Source: Lamellibrachia columna
Lineage: Eukaryota; Annelida; Polychaeta; Sabellida; Siboglinidae
DNA length: 64,000 bases
Reading direction: 5' to 3'
Assembly: GCA_963662155.1 (NCBI GenBank)
Contig: OY759271.1
Location: 15,723,084-15,787,083 of the forward strand
Shown here: positions 22,718 through 35,115 of the stretch, piece after piece
Position numbering within the stretch: position 1 is the stretch's first letter
How the letters are laid out: the number at the start of each line of letters is the position of its first letter
Program-made: the position numbers and the translations under genes
The notes under the pieces: model-generated
Database searches by the model: none
What the model was told of the DNA's origin: nothing
Seen by the model: the letters and a program-made list of their open reading frames with translations, nothing else

Positions 22718-23039
22718 TCCCTTCTCCTTCCCTCCTGTCTCCCCTACTCCCCTCTCCTTCGCTCCTGTTGTCTTCCCTCCCGTTCCTTTCTTTCCCGTCT
22801 CTTTACGTCCTGTCTCCCTACATGCTTTACAAAATTATGGTTCTATAAGCTGCATGTACGCAATCTACACAGATGTCATCATTGAATCAAATTTACGAGC
22901 ATGAGCAACACTTTAAATATCAAACAAATGTTGAAAAGTTTAACATATTTTTATCGAAATAGAGGTTAGACAGACTGAATAAAATAGTTTCAAGAAATGT
23001 AATCTCAAAGTCACGAAACACTTGCTGTCACAGTGTCTA

Positions 23040-24056
23040 TTACGTAAATGCATTTATAAAGTCATCCTCGTTGTCCGTGATTGCACGTAGCCTATTTCCC
23101 ATAGCGGTCATTGCAGCAGAGGACAATTTGGCGAGGAGATTGGTCTCGGGCACGAAGTAGTCTGACTGAGTTTTATCCTCCAGTGCCCGACATAGTCGAT
23201 GGAGGACAGCGATCAGCCTCGGGACAAGCTCACTCTGTTTCCAACTAGAAACGTTCCTCACTTCATGCAACAGCGCCGTCTTCAGGTTGTAAGACGTCAG
23301 ACCTTCCAGTTCGGTTTGTCTCTTGAGCATAATTTTCAGAATGCGCAGGACCATCTTACGACAGCCACCGTCTCTGTCCATGCCATGGAACAGCGCCTTC
23401 TCCTCTAAGGACGACGACTTGCGCCACGCGTTGCTTGTCTGCGTATCCGAGGTTTTTGGTGGTTTCGCTACAAAAACGCATTCCTGTCCGCCTACTAGAA
23501 TCTCGTACCCCAGAACGACATCGACAGAATACATCACAATACCACTACGATTCATTCTGCACGTGTCCATCTGTACCGACGGTCCGCTGCGTCTAAGTTT
23601 CGTCACCTCTGACATCTCTCCATGGTTATTGATGATTTGCTGCAAGATGCCGAAGAAGTTGTCGAGCGACTCGACAGGCAGAAGGAAGCCTTTGTCGTCC
23701 AGTAGATTCGGATCCATGAGCAGACCAGCTTTTTCATCGGCCATCTTTAGAGAGTAATACCCCGGGGAGCGATATACGGGCGTCAGATTTCGACTGATGT
23801 CGGGAGGTTGAATAACCACAATGTCGAAATCCATATTGGTGTACGGCACAACCACCCCTTGATAAACACTCCCTGTGTATTCAATTCGGGAGCACATACC
23901 TTGTGCCCGAAGGTTGGCTTCCAGATAGTTGGTATACACTTTGAAACGTTTTTTAGCTTTTTTTATGCGACTTGTCGGATACCGGGCGTATTTCCGGTGG
24001 AAGTTTTGCAGCAATGTCTTAATTTCCGGATGATCGTGCCACAGTTGTTCAGCCAT
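23040..24056 (-). CDS. cGAS-like receptor 1 (Mab-21/cGLR nucleotidyltransferase)
   Basis: A 338-residue protein of the cGAS/Mab-21 nucleotidyltransferase family, expected to be cytosolic and to make a cyclic dinucleotide on sensing a nucleic acid ligand. The catalytic lobe shows Gly-Ser at 62-63 (EYTGSVYQG), metal ligands Asp76 and Asp78 (MDFDIVV) and Asp179 (YSVDVVL). The C-terminal lobe has WRKSSSLEEKALF, CRKMVLRILK, LTSYNLKTALLHE and DYFVPETNLL, as in cGAS. The cGAS zinc-ribbon insertion is absent, as usual for cGLRs. The ATG has a candidate acceptor TTTGTAG ending 20 bases upstream (24077), suggesting a 5' untranslated intron. It is the most divergent of the four genes; its closest relative is the relic at 4235-4450. 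Ligand and product cannot be read from sequence. Confidence 0.93.
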   Translation of the reverse strand: MAEQLWHDHPEIKTLLQNFHRKYARYPTSRIKKAKKRFKVYTNYLEANLRAQGMCSRIEYTGSVYQGVVVPYTNMDFDIVVIQPPDISRNLTPVYRSPGYYSLKMADEKAGLLMDPNLLDDKGFLLPVESLDNFFGILQQIINNHGEMSEVTKLRRSGPSVQMDTCRMNRSGIVMYSVDVVLGYEILVGGQECVFVAKPPKTSDTQTSNAWRKSSSLEEKALFHGMDRDGGCRKMVLRILKIMLKRQTELEGLTSYNLKTALLHEVRNVSSWKQSELVPRLIAVLHRLCRALEDKTQSDYFVPETNLLAKLSSAAMTAMGNRLRAITDNEDDFINAFT

Positions 24057-24734
24057 TTTGGCTGGTCATGCAGGGCCTACAAAGTAAAAGTAATTCATTG
24101 AAATATGACAACACCATGAAAGTGCGTGAGGGTGTGCGTGTGCGTGTGTTCCTGCGTGCGTGCTTGTGTGTGCCTGCATGCACGTGTGTTTTGGTTCATG
24201 TGCGGAGAGTTGCAAACAAAGACACACTGTAAATGCGCAGCTATATTCACATGCAATAAACTATCGCTGGCCTAATGCAATAGAAACATCACCTGAAAAA
24301 GAGTCAAGGACTACCTAAATACAATCGCCTTGTCCCTAGATTTACAATATAGATGTTTACATATTCACTAAGCAGATTACTAAATAGTTTATTTCTAACC
24401 AGAAACTAAAATATTCGTTTCAGGTAGGCGCCTACCCTGAACTCAAGCTAACTGAGCATCGGTCTGAGCATCGCAGTAGTAACATGAAATCAACACAGAG
24501 GTTATTATGTGGATTGAAATCACGTCCATAATGCCAACAGTAAACACAAATGATGTGTGTGTATATATATCCACGTCCATAATGCCAAAGGTAAACACAA
24601 ATTATATATATTGAAGAACATTAATAAGAACAGAATACATTATAAATTACGTTATTGAAGTGGCGGCCTCTTGTTGCGGATATACACGTTATTCAAGTGG
24701 CGGCCTCTTGCGGAAAACATATGTTGTGATTTAA

Positions 24735-24985
24735 CAAGATTGCCACCCCAAACAACAAGTTCTAGATGGCAAGTGGACAAGGAAGCCATTGGCTTACCGA
24801 GAGTCCAACAATTTTCTCATCTATGTGTAGCCCGCCCTTATCAAATATCTGTCAATTCTATTTTTAAACATATTCACACTACTAGCATTAACACAATCAT
24901 TTGGCAATTTGTTCCATTCATTTATCACCCTCTGTGAGAAAGAGTACTTTCTCATGTCCAACCTACACTGCTCCTTAACTAATGC
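24735..24985 (-). mobile_element. CR1 3' fragment, diverged subfamily
   Basis: Aligns with the last 200 bases or so of the CR1 copies (reverse complement of WNKL..., AGYK region and 3' untranslated region) but with many substitutions. 24057-24734 holds a short direct duplication near 24520-24605 (CCATAATGCC..GTAAACACAAAT) and nothing else recognised. Confidence 0.85.
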
Positions 24986-25024
24986 TGGAATATGGTGTAG
25001 AGATGTAGAGTTTATTCCTCGATA

Positions 25025-26028
25025 TTCGGGGCACCGACCAGGGTGAAGTTACCGAGTGGCCATATGCACCGACCAGAGTGAAGTTACCAAATGGCCATAT
25101 GCACCGACCAGGGTGAAGTTACCGAGTGGCCATATGCACCGACCAGGGTGAAGTTACCAAGTGGCCATATGCACCGACCAGGGTGAAGTTACCAAGTGGC
25201 CATATGCACCGACCATGGTGAAGTTATTGAGTGGCCATATGCATTGACCAGTGTGAACTTATTAAGTGGCCACATGCACCGACCAGGGTGAAGTTACTGA
25301 GTGGTCATATGTACCAACTAGAGTGAAGTTACTAAGTGGCCATAAGCACTGACTAGGGTGAAGTTACTAAGTGGTCATATGTACCAACTAGAGTGAAGTT
25401 ACTAAATGGCCATATGCACCGACTAGGGTGAAGTTACTAAGTGGCCATATGCAACGACTAGGGTGAAGTTACTAAGTGGCCATATGCACCGACTAGAGTG
25501 AAGTTATTAAGTGGCCATATGCACCAACTAGAGTGAAGTTACTAAGTGGCCATATGCACCGACTAGAGTGAAGTTATTAAGTGGCCATATGCACCAACTA
25601 GAGTGAATTTACTAAGTGGCCATATGCACCAACTAGAGTGAAGTTACTAAGTGGCCATATGCACCAACTAGAGTGAATTTACTAAGTGTCCATATGCACC
25701 GACTAGAGTGAAGTTATTAAGTGGCCTGATGCACTGACTAGGTTGAAGTTACTAAGTGGCCATATGCACTGACTAGGGTGAAGTTACTAAGTGGCCATAT
25801 GCACTGACTAGGGTGAAGTTATTAAGTGGCCTGATGCACTGACTAGGGTAAAGTTACTAAGTGGCCATATGCACTGACTAGGGTAAAGTTACTAAGTGTC
25901 CATATGCACTGACTAGAGTGAAGTTATTAAGTGGCCTGATGCACTGACTAGGGTGAAGTTACTAAGTGGCCATATGCACTGACTAGGGTGAAGTTATTAA
26001 GTGGCCTGATGCACTGACTAGGGTGCAA
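25025..26028. repeat. 35-bp satellite, about 28 copies
   Basis: Unit of 35 bases containing AGGGTGAAGTTACYRAGTGG followed by CCATATGCACCGACY. The first units are similar to each other, and variants in the middle and right (CCTGATGCACTGAC) form a higher-order alternation with about three units per block. It starts right after the CR1 3' fragment. Confidence 0.96.
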
Positions 26029-26059
26029 AGAAGATAAGTAAGCATGATTTCAAGATAAC

Positions 26060-26600
26060 AAAACCTAAATTTTTTCTTGGCACATCATGATTTTTTTATG
26101 TATATAGAGATGAATAATAAATGAAGATTTTGGTCAACGTTTACTGAAACGACATTACTCCATGTGGGTCAATTTGAGTTTTGATAGCAATGTTGCCATG
26201 ATATGGCATTTTATAAGAACGTTTGGTTAGGATGGTGCCTTCTCAATTTTTGCAGTCTTTGTGTATAAAGACCCTTGTGGGTCAATTTGGGTTTTGATAG
26301 CAATGTTGCCATGATATGGCATTTTATAAGAACATTTGGTTAGGATGGTGCCTTCTCAATGTTTGCAGTCTGTGTGTAAAGACCCTTTTTGGTCAAATTT
26401 GAGTTTTGATAATAATTGTGCTAATTGTGCTGCTGACATAGCAGTTACTGTGTCCGGTATTTAAGCAATTTCCACGGCCCCTGTTTGCCTTTTTATAGAG
26501 ATAAACTATGTTGGCATAGTCTTAATGAAGTGACAATACACCTTTTGTTTCAAATATTAAACATTGTCTAAATTGAGCTAAAATGTCTACCGTTATTTAT
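26060..26600. repeat. Dispersed repeat R2, copy 2, with internal duplication
   Basis: Relative of 10800-11210. A block of about 117 bases (GGGTCAATTT..AGTTTTGATAGCAATG to AAAGACCC) is tandemly doubled between 26165 and 26400. 26601-27171 is AT-rich with no gene; it has short direct copies of TCCTAT(A/T)AAAACCACACCAA near 27110-27155. Confidence 0.6.
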
Positions 26601-27411
26601 CAACCAATCAACTTTAATTCCAAATGAAAATTAATTACACATACAAAGAATATAGACTAACACATAGAATATTTTCAAAAGGAAAAGGGGAACACTGAAG
26701 TGCAATATTTTGTTAGCACTTCCCCAGTACAACCGTAACATGTACAGTTATACATATTAATGGCCTATATGAATTATTTGTATTTTGTTGTTACATATCA
26801 TTGAAAAACGAAATGAATCTATTCATATCGAGCATTAGGTTCAAAAACTAATTTAACAGCAATTAAGTTAAGCTCAATATAGTATCGCAGTAGGCCTATA
26901 TATAAATATATACTACAATTCTGCAAGATCATAATCGAAGCTATCACATATACTAATGCCTACTCATATATACATTTATTGTTATTTTTATTATTGCATA
27001 AAAATATTCTATATTATTCCGTATTATTTATGATTGGATTATTTTTGCCATGTACTATATTTTAGAACAATTATTATTGGTGTGGTTTTAGTGTAATCAT
27101 AACTTTAAATCCTATAAAAACCACACCAACTAAATCCTATTAAAACCACACCAACAATATATGTTCTCAGGTGTAGACCATGACAAAAAATTATTTAATA
27201 AAATAGTCCTGCCATAAATAATATATGACATTTTGTTAATGTAATAATAAATTATTAAATAATAATAAATAAATATACAAATGTTCACATCAGCATATTA
27301 TAAAAACGCTACAGTAAAAAAATTGTTTTGTGTTCTGTGCTAGTAACATAACATCAGTGTGTTTGTAGTCCTGACTAAATTCGGCAACCAATTCCACAGA
27401 TTGCGATCACC

Positions 27412-27446
27412 GTACGTGACCTTCTGCGAAGCATACGGTCACGTAC
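27412..27446. other. Inverted repeat GTACGTGACC, conserved in both copies
   Basis: Two 10-base arms (GTACGTGACC and GGTCACGTAC) separated by 15 bases. The same hairpin is retained near 49087-49121. A 24-base near-palindrome centred on TACCTTATAAGGTA follows at 27542-27565 (49216-49239 in copy B). Confidence 0.75.
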
Positions 27447-28849
27447 ATAATCAATCCAAATAGTTGTGTTACCAACACGAACAAGTCACTCCACGTCATT
27501 TAAAATCATACAACATGTCTGGACAACACGTGCATATATTAGGTGTACCTTATAAGGTATACCTCAAGACCAGGACGCTCAACACTAGGCAATGGTTCAT
27601 TACAGTACTCACGAGACGTGACCATGACGTACGTGATTTGGAACCTTGGCTCGCGCCCACACAATCATATGATAACAATTACAATGTGTACAACATAATT
27701 GTCCACCCCCATTAAACACCTACGTGCAGTAATAAAATAGGAAATAATATGTCTTGGAGGACACACCAGGACTGAAGTGCTCGTACAACAATAAATAAAA
27801 AGGGCCGACATAGTCTCATAATGTAAACGTGGACACCTTACATATATACTGCGTAGTCACTGAATGGAGATATACAGCTGAAACCCACGAATGAAACCCG
27901 CATCAGAAGAGTCGTTCTCGCGACTTAAAACAAATCTCCTACCTAATTCGTACGAGAACACGCACGAATAATGATGCAGTGGAGATCTGTACCGGAACCA
28001 GTCAAACGCCCCGGCTTCGAGAGAGACGCACCGAACCGACTACTTCGTTCACCGTTGAAAGCCGAAATGTGGCCGCGTGAGCCGATTCAGCCAATTAAAG
28101 AAACGTTGGTGACCCAATTTCCGGGAAATGTGCTTCTTTTCATGCGATGTGTTTTATTATTCAATTAGTTATACATGAGTCAGTCAGTTTTTATGTATGC
28201 GTAATCCTCGACAATTGTTTAGTCTGCTCTGCTTGGTTAAACTGGTGAACAGAAAATTGGTATGCCTGTCTGTATAATTATTGTGCTATCTTTTCTTTTC
28301 TTGTTTGATCAAATCTCACATTTCCCACGTCTATTCTTTGTACACCTCTACGTCTGTGATTTCCAGATGTCTACACCAACGTTTAGCCATCCTTTGTGTA
28401 GGAATGACTGAATGATGGAGTTTCTGGGAAATTAGGTCGTTTCTGTTACCAGCGGCAGTGGCGCGTGTTACTTCCGGCTTGGTTGACGCAACGAACAAAC
28501 AAGCAGTTCACCCAGTTCTGCTCTGTTGATTTTCAGTAGGCGTTGTTGTAATAGTTATTCGAGATTTCATATTTCAAATCGTGACAGGACAATATACCTC
28601 CCGGACATTACCCGTATGGGAATCAGCTTCTGAATATTAACCACCTAGTTGTGGTCTTTTTGAGGTCTTAGGGTTAGCTTCAAGGGAAACGTTTATTCCA
28701 TTTAGGAATTATTCTAGGGTTAGATTATAATTATGATCTAGATTAGGGGTTAGGAGTAAGATTCCTTCGGTTTTAGTTTAAAGTATACACTGTCTTAATG
28801 TGTTTGATCGGGGGGGGGGTTTGCATTACTCCCTAGGACATTAGTCCCG

Positions 28850-29065
28850 TTGGGATATTGTCCAGAGATAATGTCCAAGGGGCAATGCCCAGAAGGGTAA
28901 TGTCCAGGGGGTAAAGTCCAGAAGGGTAATGTCCAGGGGGTAAAGTCCAGAAGGGCAATGTCCAAGGGGCAATGTCCAGAAGGGTAATGTCCAGGGGGTA
29001 AAGTCCAGAAGGGTAATGTCCAAGGGGCAATGTCCAGAAGGGTAATGTCCAGGGGGTAAAGTCCT
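28850..29065. repeat. TCCAGAAGGG minisatellite, copy A
   Basis: Tandem GGTAATGTCCARGGGG and TAAAGTCCAGAAGG units, with a period of about 15 and higher-order 30 and 60. It is longer in copy B (50530-50905). Confidence 0.93.
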
Positions 29066-30988
29066 AAGACCATTTCAAATAAAAGACGACATTATTGCAC
29101 AGTGAAACGTTTGTACTTAAACATAGCTGATCCCACTGTCTGTCGATACATTTCGTCGGTTCAGTGGCGATATAATAACAAAGAGAATTGTCTTATTTTT
29201 CATAAATATTTCACATTTATTCAGCTCTCCAGTACATCTATCGTTGGCACAACACGCGTCGATTTTTTTTAAATCGAAATATACTGTGTCAAATCAGAAA
29301 GGTTTTCGCTGTGTAGCCGTGGAAAAAGAAGACAAGGAAAAATATTCCATTCCAATTCAACATAGGCCGCCATTCAATATCATACCATATGCTGCGTTAT
29401 ACGGTGGTGTTTAAAAATAGATATTTCTTCAAGAAGGCCTCCGATTAGGCTATACATTATCTTTTCCATGGTTGAGTGATTTTACCTATTTTTTTATTAG
29501 TTTACATGTGATCGCTACCAGCGCGGACACCACAATCTGCCAACGTGCATCATTCGTCAGCTGTGTAAAATGCGTAATATGCTATCCGCCTAAACGTCAA
29601 TGGTGGATTCATAGACGTTATAAGCAACACAAAGTAGTTTTAAGATACCCAGACTATTTGTTGATAGTAGCCACAAAACATTATCATTGGCGCATCAAGT
29701 GTTGACGCAGCACGGGTTCTTAATCTATATTGTATATTTCTGGTGGTGAACATTTCTATCAAAGTACCAAGGACCATAACCATGTCTTGCATTGATCTTG
29801 ATACTGAACTCGACTGGCAGCCTAAATGCCTAAACGCCAGAGAATCATGCCTGAAGATTGCATTGTATCTGTGTAGCTGACCTCTTCTGGTTGGCCACAT
29901 TCTGGAAATGCCACTCATTGTTAGGTGACATTAAAATACCTCTTCCATACACAACTCAATGGCCTTGCAATGTAGGATATGTAGCCATAAGGATTACTGC
30001 ACCTAACTCGACACTAATTCAGCTTATAGTGGTAAAGTTCGCTTGTTGTGATTACTCGAGGTCCAACTATACATTTTATTAACAACGTTATGGTAAGTTG
30101 GGGGATTTCATCTTGGATTAAACATAAAAGCGCCTCTCAGTGTTCACGCGGAATGTGAGAAACTGTTCTCAGACGATAAAGTCTCGTTACCGAGTCAGAA
30201 TATGTTTGGTTGATGACCCTGGAATACTCATGGTTGAGCATAACAGGGCAGGGGGTCAAATATGTGTAACCTACGTATTCAATTAAGGGCATATTACATC
30301 TGCAGAAAGTAGCGCAACATTACCCGATTACGAAACGATGAATCGCGAAGTAAAGAAGTACAGAAATAGCTATATATGTTGCTATGATTCATAATAGGTT
30401 TCATGGGCTGATCCAAGGGATGTTCATCGGGGGTCCGAGCACCTACCCTTTTTTGCCGGATTTGTTTTCATCAAGTCAAGATTAATGGTCTACGAAGGTA
30501 TGAAAAGTCTATTTCCTGATTTAATAAGTTACAGCAGTGGCGAACTTGCCTAATTTCATCCAAAGTGACAAGGGAAGCTCGAAAGCTTGATCACAACATC
30601 GGTGTCAATCGCATCGAGTTTATGCACCTTTGCATGACGCGACGAGTTCATCGCTTTGATACACATGTGCTAGCACAACACATTCAAACTAGAATCGATT
30701 GAATGATCATGGCGATGGGTCGTGGTATGAATTAAGAAACCATTAATTCGCATAAATTGATAAACAAACAATTATTCAATCTATTTGGTAAATAAATCGC
30801 AAGCACAATTTACTGTAGTTTATACATACAGTGTTCCCCTCTTATTAGACAAGAAGCCACCGCCTCACCAGAAGTCACCTTATCTTGTAGTAAACGAGGC
30901 TTACTCGTGACAGTTTCCCCTCACGAAGCCCACCCCTCTTTTATAAGGTCATTGCCCCTTTCCATAAGGAATGGCCTTATATGAGGGG

Positions 30989-31172
<184 letters not shown>

Positions 31173-32243
31173 ATATCATATAGACATTTGGATATCAAGA
31201 AGACTTGTCACCTGGTGTCGTTTTGGGGGAAACTGGGCATCCCCTTTTTCAGGGTTTGGTCCGTTCACGTGTTTGCATTGTTCTTCTGTGTGTCAGCTAC
31301 TCGAAATGAACGCGCACAATCTCTGAGAAAAAATGGGTTTCGCAGATACATACACGCCTCCTTTATTACAGCCCTGTCTTGGCAGAAGCTCAACGTTGGC
31401 ATGTGTGGCAAGACATCCACGTAGTCAGTGTGACAGCGCCTGCAAACAACAGCGCAGAGTGACAGGCAGCATTTAAATATGCAGCGCTTTACCCGTGAAG
31501 ATGTAAACGACCCTGCTAATTATGTAAAAGTGCCCTCTGACGCAATGTTCACGTATCAGGTTATCGCGTGAATCATCCGGGTGACTAATGTATGAAATGC
31601 AGTTACCAGAAAACTAGGTCAGATTCGCTTTTCGGGAAACCGCGGAACGTTTGCGAACATTGTCTTTAAGCGGCTTGTTAGGGACGATCCCAAAACATCG
31701 ATGTACACGAAACTGGTTTATTTAGGGGGGGAGGTTAGCGGCTGTTTAGCGTCGTACTTCGGTGTATTTCCCCACAAACATAGTTTGTTTTCCGATCACA
31801 GTTCATATCCGTCCTCGGTGGTGGGAGGTTCGAACGAACCCCACTTTTTCAGAAATCATCCCAGAAATTCGCGGCTGATTGTGTAAGCTCGACCCCCCTT
31901 TTCAAAACACAGAGGACGGGCCTGCAGTCCATAATGACAAGGGTGTTGACTTATGATGGCTGAACATGAACGGTATGTGATGGTTACAGCAAGAAAGATT
32001 AGGACGGGCATACACAGGTCGATGTAATAAAATATTTCATGTAGCGGTGGAAGGGGTCTGAGGGTAAATGACATCGGTTTTGTGTAATGGCGTACATCAG
32101 TGTTTTGAGATCATCCTTTAGTTTATCGACCTGCAGTAAAAAATACATCTGCGGATGCGTGACGGCTTCCATCTGTATTAATATCGATCGGTGTCTGTCA
32201 GTGTACCTTTGAAGCAGCAATCTCATGGTTCAATGCAATTCAA

Positions 32244-32367
32244 TGTATGTATGTATGTATGTATGTATGTATGTATGTATGTATGTATGTATGTATGTAT
32301 GTATGTATGTATGAATGTATGTATGTATGTATGAATGTATGTATGTATGTATGTATGTATGTATGTT
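32244..32367. repeat. (TATG)n microsatellite
   Basis: TATG units with rare GAATG variants. The counterpart in copy B is more than twice as long. Confidence 0.97.
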
Positions 32368-32891
32368 TCTCTCTTCCTCGGAACAGTGCCGCACTGTGGT
32401 GACTACATGCAACGTGAATGTTGTGCAGGTTACAATCGGGATAACATTTGTGCTAAGTACTTAAACATTCAGCGTGATCATCTGTTGCTTGCGGCTCGTC
32501 AGTTACGGAAGCTTTTCTTTAAAGCCACCCACAAGACATAACTGTCTCGGTGTAGTGACACTGAAGAACCATCCAGAAGAAATTGGTTTAGACATAGACT
32601 GGACATTATAGTCGCCGCCAACACAAAAGAGCATTATGACAACAATAAGGATCAGAGGCTAACTGGATGGAGTCTCGCGAGAGAATTTAATTGGAATTCA
32701 TAGAAGAGTTGACAAATGTCACATGTTGACAGCCTAACAATTGCAAAAAAAATTAACGCCCACTATACAAAGTAACGGACACGTTATGACAGTCCCATAT
32801 GAGTCGATGTCTTCCTCTTTTCCTTTTACCAAATGCAAGTCATTAAAATGTTGATATTCATATCTAAGTTGACCACAAGTGTCAATGAAGT

Positions 32892-33914
32892 TTATTTCAG
32901 TTCAAAGAGTCCCCTGAAGACAGGCTCAAGGCGCAAGATACGCTCCAGTCTGTCTCTAATGTTTTCGATAGTCATGGGCGCAATTCCATCGAGGAGATTG
33001 ATCTGTGGAACGAAGTAGTGCGGCTGACAACCTTGCTCCATGGCTCGGTAGAGACGACGGAGGACGCCGATCAACCTCGGACCGAGCTCAGACTGTCTCC
33101 AGTTGTTAACTTCCTTCATCTCGTAGAAGAGCGCCGTCTTCAGATGATATGACGTCAACTTCTTCAGACCGTCTTCTCGGTTACGTACAACTTTGAGGAT
33201 GCGCAGGACGTGCCTGCGACAGCCCTTGTCACTGTCCATGCCGTCGAACAGCGACTTCTCGTCCAGAGAGAACGACAGACGCCACGTATCCTTCTCCTGC
33301 GCCTGCATCCCGTCGGCTGTTTTGAGCTGCTTGGCTACAAAGATTCGCTTTCGCGGACCTAGCTGAACCTCGTGCGCGAGAACGACATCGACGGAATACC
33401 ACGGCACGTCTTTCCCTCGGGACACGTCCATCTGGATAGCAGGGCCGTGCCGTCGGAGTGTCACGTCGCGCAACCGGTCTGAGTGTTTGTTGATGATTTT
33501 CTGCAACGTGCCATAAAATCGGTCGACAGTTTTAATGGGAGAAAGACAGCGGTTGTCGCCGAGAGCATCCTTAAACACGTCGGGTCCTGTTACCACGTCT
33601 GCAACCATTAGCTTGTAATAGCCGGGATTGCGCGCTGGTACGGGTGTTAGATTCTGACTCCCGGCAGTCCGGATCACCATGATGTCGAATTCGAGGTCGT
33701 TCGATACCTTCACTCCCTCGTACGAACTGCCGGTGTATTCGATGCGGGAGCATTTGCCCTGCGCCCGCAACTCGGAGGCGATGAGTTCCGTGTACTCCGT
33801 GTGTCGTTGTTTGGCCTCAACAATTTCCTTCTGTGGCTGGCGGGCGTGTTTCTCGTGAAACTCTCGCAGCAGCTTCGTTGTTTCCGGTTTATCGTGCCAG
33901 GCTAGTTTGTCCAT
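32892..33914 (-). CDS. cGAS-like receptor 2 (Mab-21/cGLR nucleotidyltransferase)
   Basis: A 340-residue cGAS/Mab-21 family enzyme. The catalytic lobe has Gly-Ser 62-63 (EYTGSSYEGVKV), Glu75 and Asp77 (LEFDIMV, the same E-x-D spacing as vertebrate cGAS) and Asp176 (YSVDVVL). The C-terminal lobe has [38 protein letters not shown] and [12 protein letters not shown], the cGAS order without the zinc ribbon. There is no N-terminal extension or membrane segment. The candidate acceptor TTTGTAG ends at 33935, 20 bases before the ATG (a second AG at 33931). It lies in duplication copy A. Its partner at 55304-56326 differs at about 17 of 340 residues, none of them catalytic. Confidence 0.94.
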   Translation of the reverse strand: MDKLAWHDKPETTKLLREFHEKHARQPQKEIVEAKQRHTEYTELIASELRAQGKCSRIEYTGSSYEGVKVSNDLEFDIMVIRTAGSQNLTPVPARNPGYYKLMVADVVTGPDVFKDALGDNRCLSPIKTVDRFYGTLQKIINKHSDRLRDVTLRRHGPAIQMDVSRGKDVPWYSVDVVLAHEVQLGPRKRIFVAKQLKTADGMQAQEKDTWRLSFSLDEKSLFDGMDSDKGCRRHVLRILKVVRNREDGLKKLTSYHLKTALFYEMKEVNNWRQSELGPRLIGVLRRLYRAMEQGCQPHYFVPQINLLDGIAPMTIENIRDRLERILRLEPVFRGLFELK

Positions 33915-33992
33915 CTTTCATCCGTGAAATCTACCTACAAACAAGAATTGAATATGAATTTATTTACATTGTTTATACATAAAGAAACATCC

Positions 33993-33993
33993 A

Positions 33994-34053
<60 letters not shown>

Positions 34054-34055
34054 CC
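33993..34055. repeat. (ACGC)n microsatellite
   Basis: Uninterrupted CACG units just upstream of cGLR-2. Shorter and interrupted in copy B (56405-56440). Confidence 0.96.
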
Positions 34056-34455
34056 CACTCATCCGTACGATTTGATCCGTTTCGTGTTGTTCATAAATTG
34101 CAATACATTTTAGCTTCTATTTATTGAAGAAAAAAAAACTTTTCGGAAAATGGTATTGGTAAACTAACGAGTGACTAATCTTGCCCCCCCCCCGGCCTCC
34201 CCCTTTGCGAGATCCTAGTTACGCCAATGGAGACTTCAAAAGAAATGGCATTCGTTTGGTGTGCGTGCTCGGAAAAATGTAAGACATTATAGACTTATAG
34301 ACAACATTCAGCTGCACTCATCAGACTGACCACACCTAGATGGTTACCACTTCAGATGAGCCACCGAGAGACCGTGGCCGGGGGGGGGGAGCACACCAGA
34401 GACAACACTTGCGCATGATGACTACCGTGTCACCTGCTAGACTTAGTCATGCAGT

Positions 34456-34488
34456 CCGATGAAGGCAGCCAACAGCTGTCGAAACGTC
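34456..34488 (+). ncRNA. Hammerhead-ribozyme-like core (degenerate)
   Basis: CCGATGA, a six-pair stem (GGCAGC with GCTGTC, one G-U pair, loop CAACA), then GAAACGTC. This is the type I hammerhead layout CUGAUGA-stem II-GAAA, with an ACGU palindrome that could form stem III between two molecules. The U at the second core position is C here, and the stem I flanks pair poorly, so activity is doubtful. Such motifs occur in Penelope-like retroelements. Confidence 0.35.
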
Positions 34489-35115
34489 GCAAAGAAAAGA
34501 TTAATAGATATGGTAGGCTTGCTGACGTGACACGACGCGGATGAGAATCTGCGAGACGATAATAAACTTGGCTGGCGAGACCCCATCGTTGACCGTAGGC
34601 GGCGTAGACAAAACACGGCTCTTACCTGTGATGATGTTCGCACAGTACAGTCGATCGAACAGACAGACCCAACCGACGCCCGCTGATGTGTAGACACTAT
34701 TGCCTTTCGCGCACGCGTGACTATTCAGATAATACAAAAATAAACATCGAGTTTCCGGGAAATTAGGTCGGTATCGTTTTTTCTGTAAACTGGCGACTGT
34801 CAGTTACCTCATTTGCGTCACGCGTTAGCGAACACCGGGATACACATCCGGTTCATAGAGGAGAGAAGTATGAAGCGCTGTAGCGGGCAAAAAGGTGATA
34901 AAACGACGAAACTTTTTGAAACGGCGCGACTGTTGGTTGAAACTGCCCGAGTGCAGGTTGGAAATCAATAATTTAGAGTATATGACGTTTGCCATTTTAT
35001 GCATTGGTGCGTGTTGTTTAACGTCATCTATCCGGACACTAATATCGAATTGACACTTGTTTCATGCTGTTAATTAAATGTCAAAATCCCAGGCCGCACC
35101 GGGGGATGGGGGGGG

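Larger units (their letters stand above)
18903..22885 (-). mobile_element. CR1-type LINE, near full length, both ORFs open
   Basis: Reading on the minus strand: a zinc-finger-like remnant (DICVDC, then FCKAC after a frameshift, 22830-22885), ORF1 with an SGNH esterase, the TTTAAAC junction, ORF2 with endonuclease and reverse transcriptase, a short 3' untranslated region, a 27-base hairpin (18927-18953), and two copies of a 10-bp tail unit. The 5' boundary is approximate. Protein identity to the copy at 58066-61492 is very high, which points to recent activity. Confidence 0.93.
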
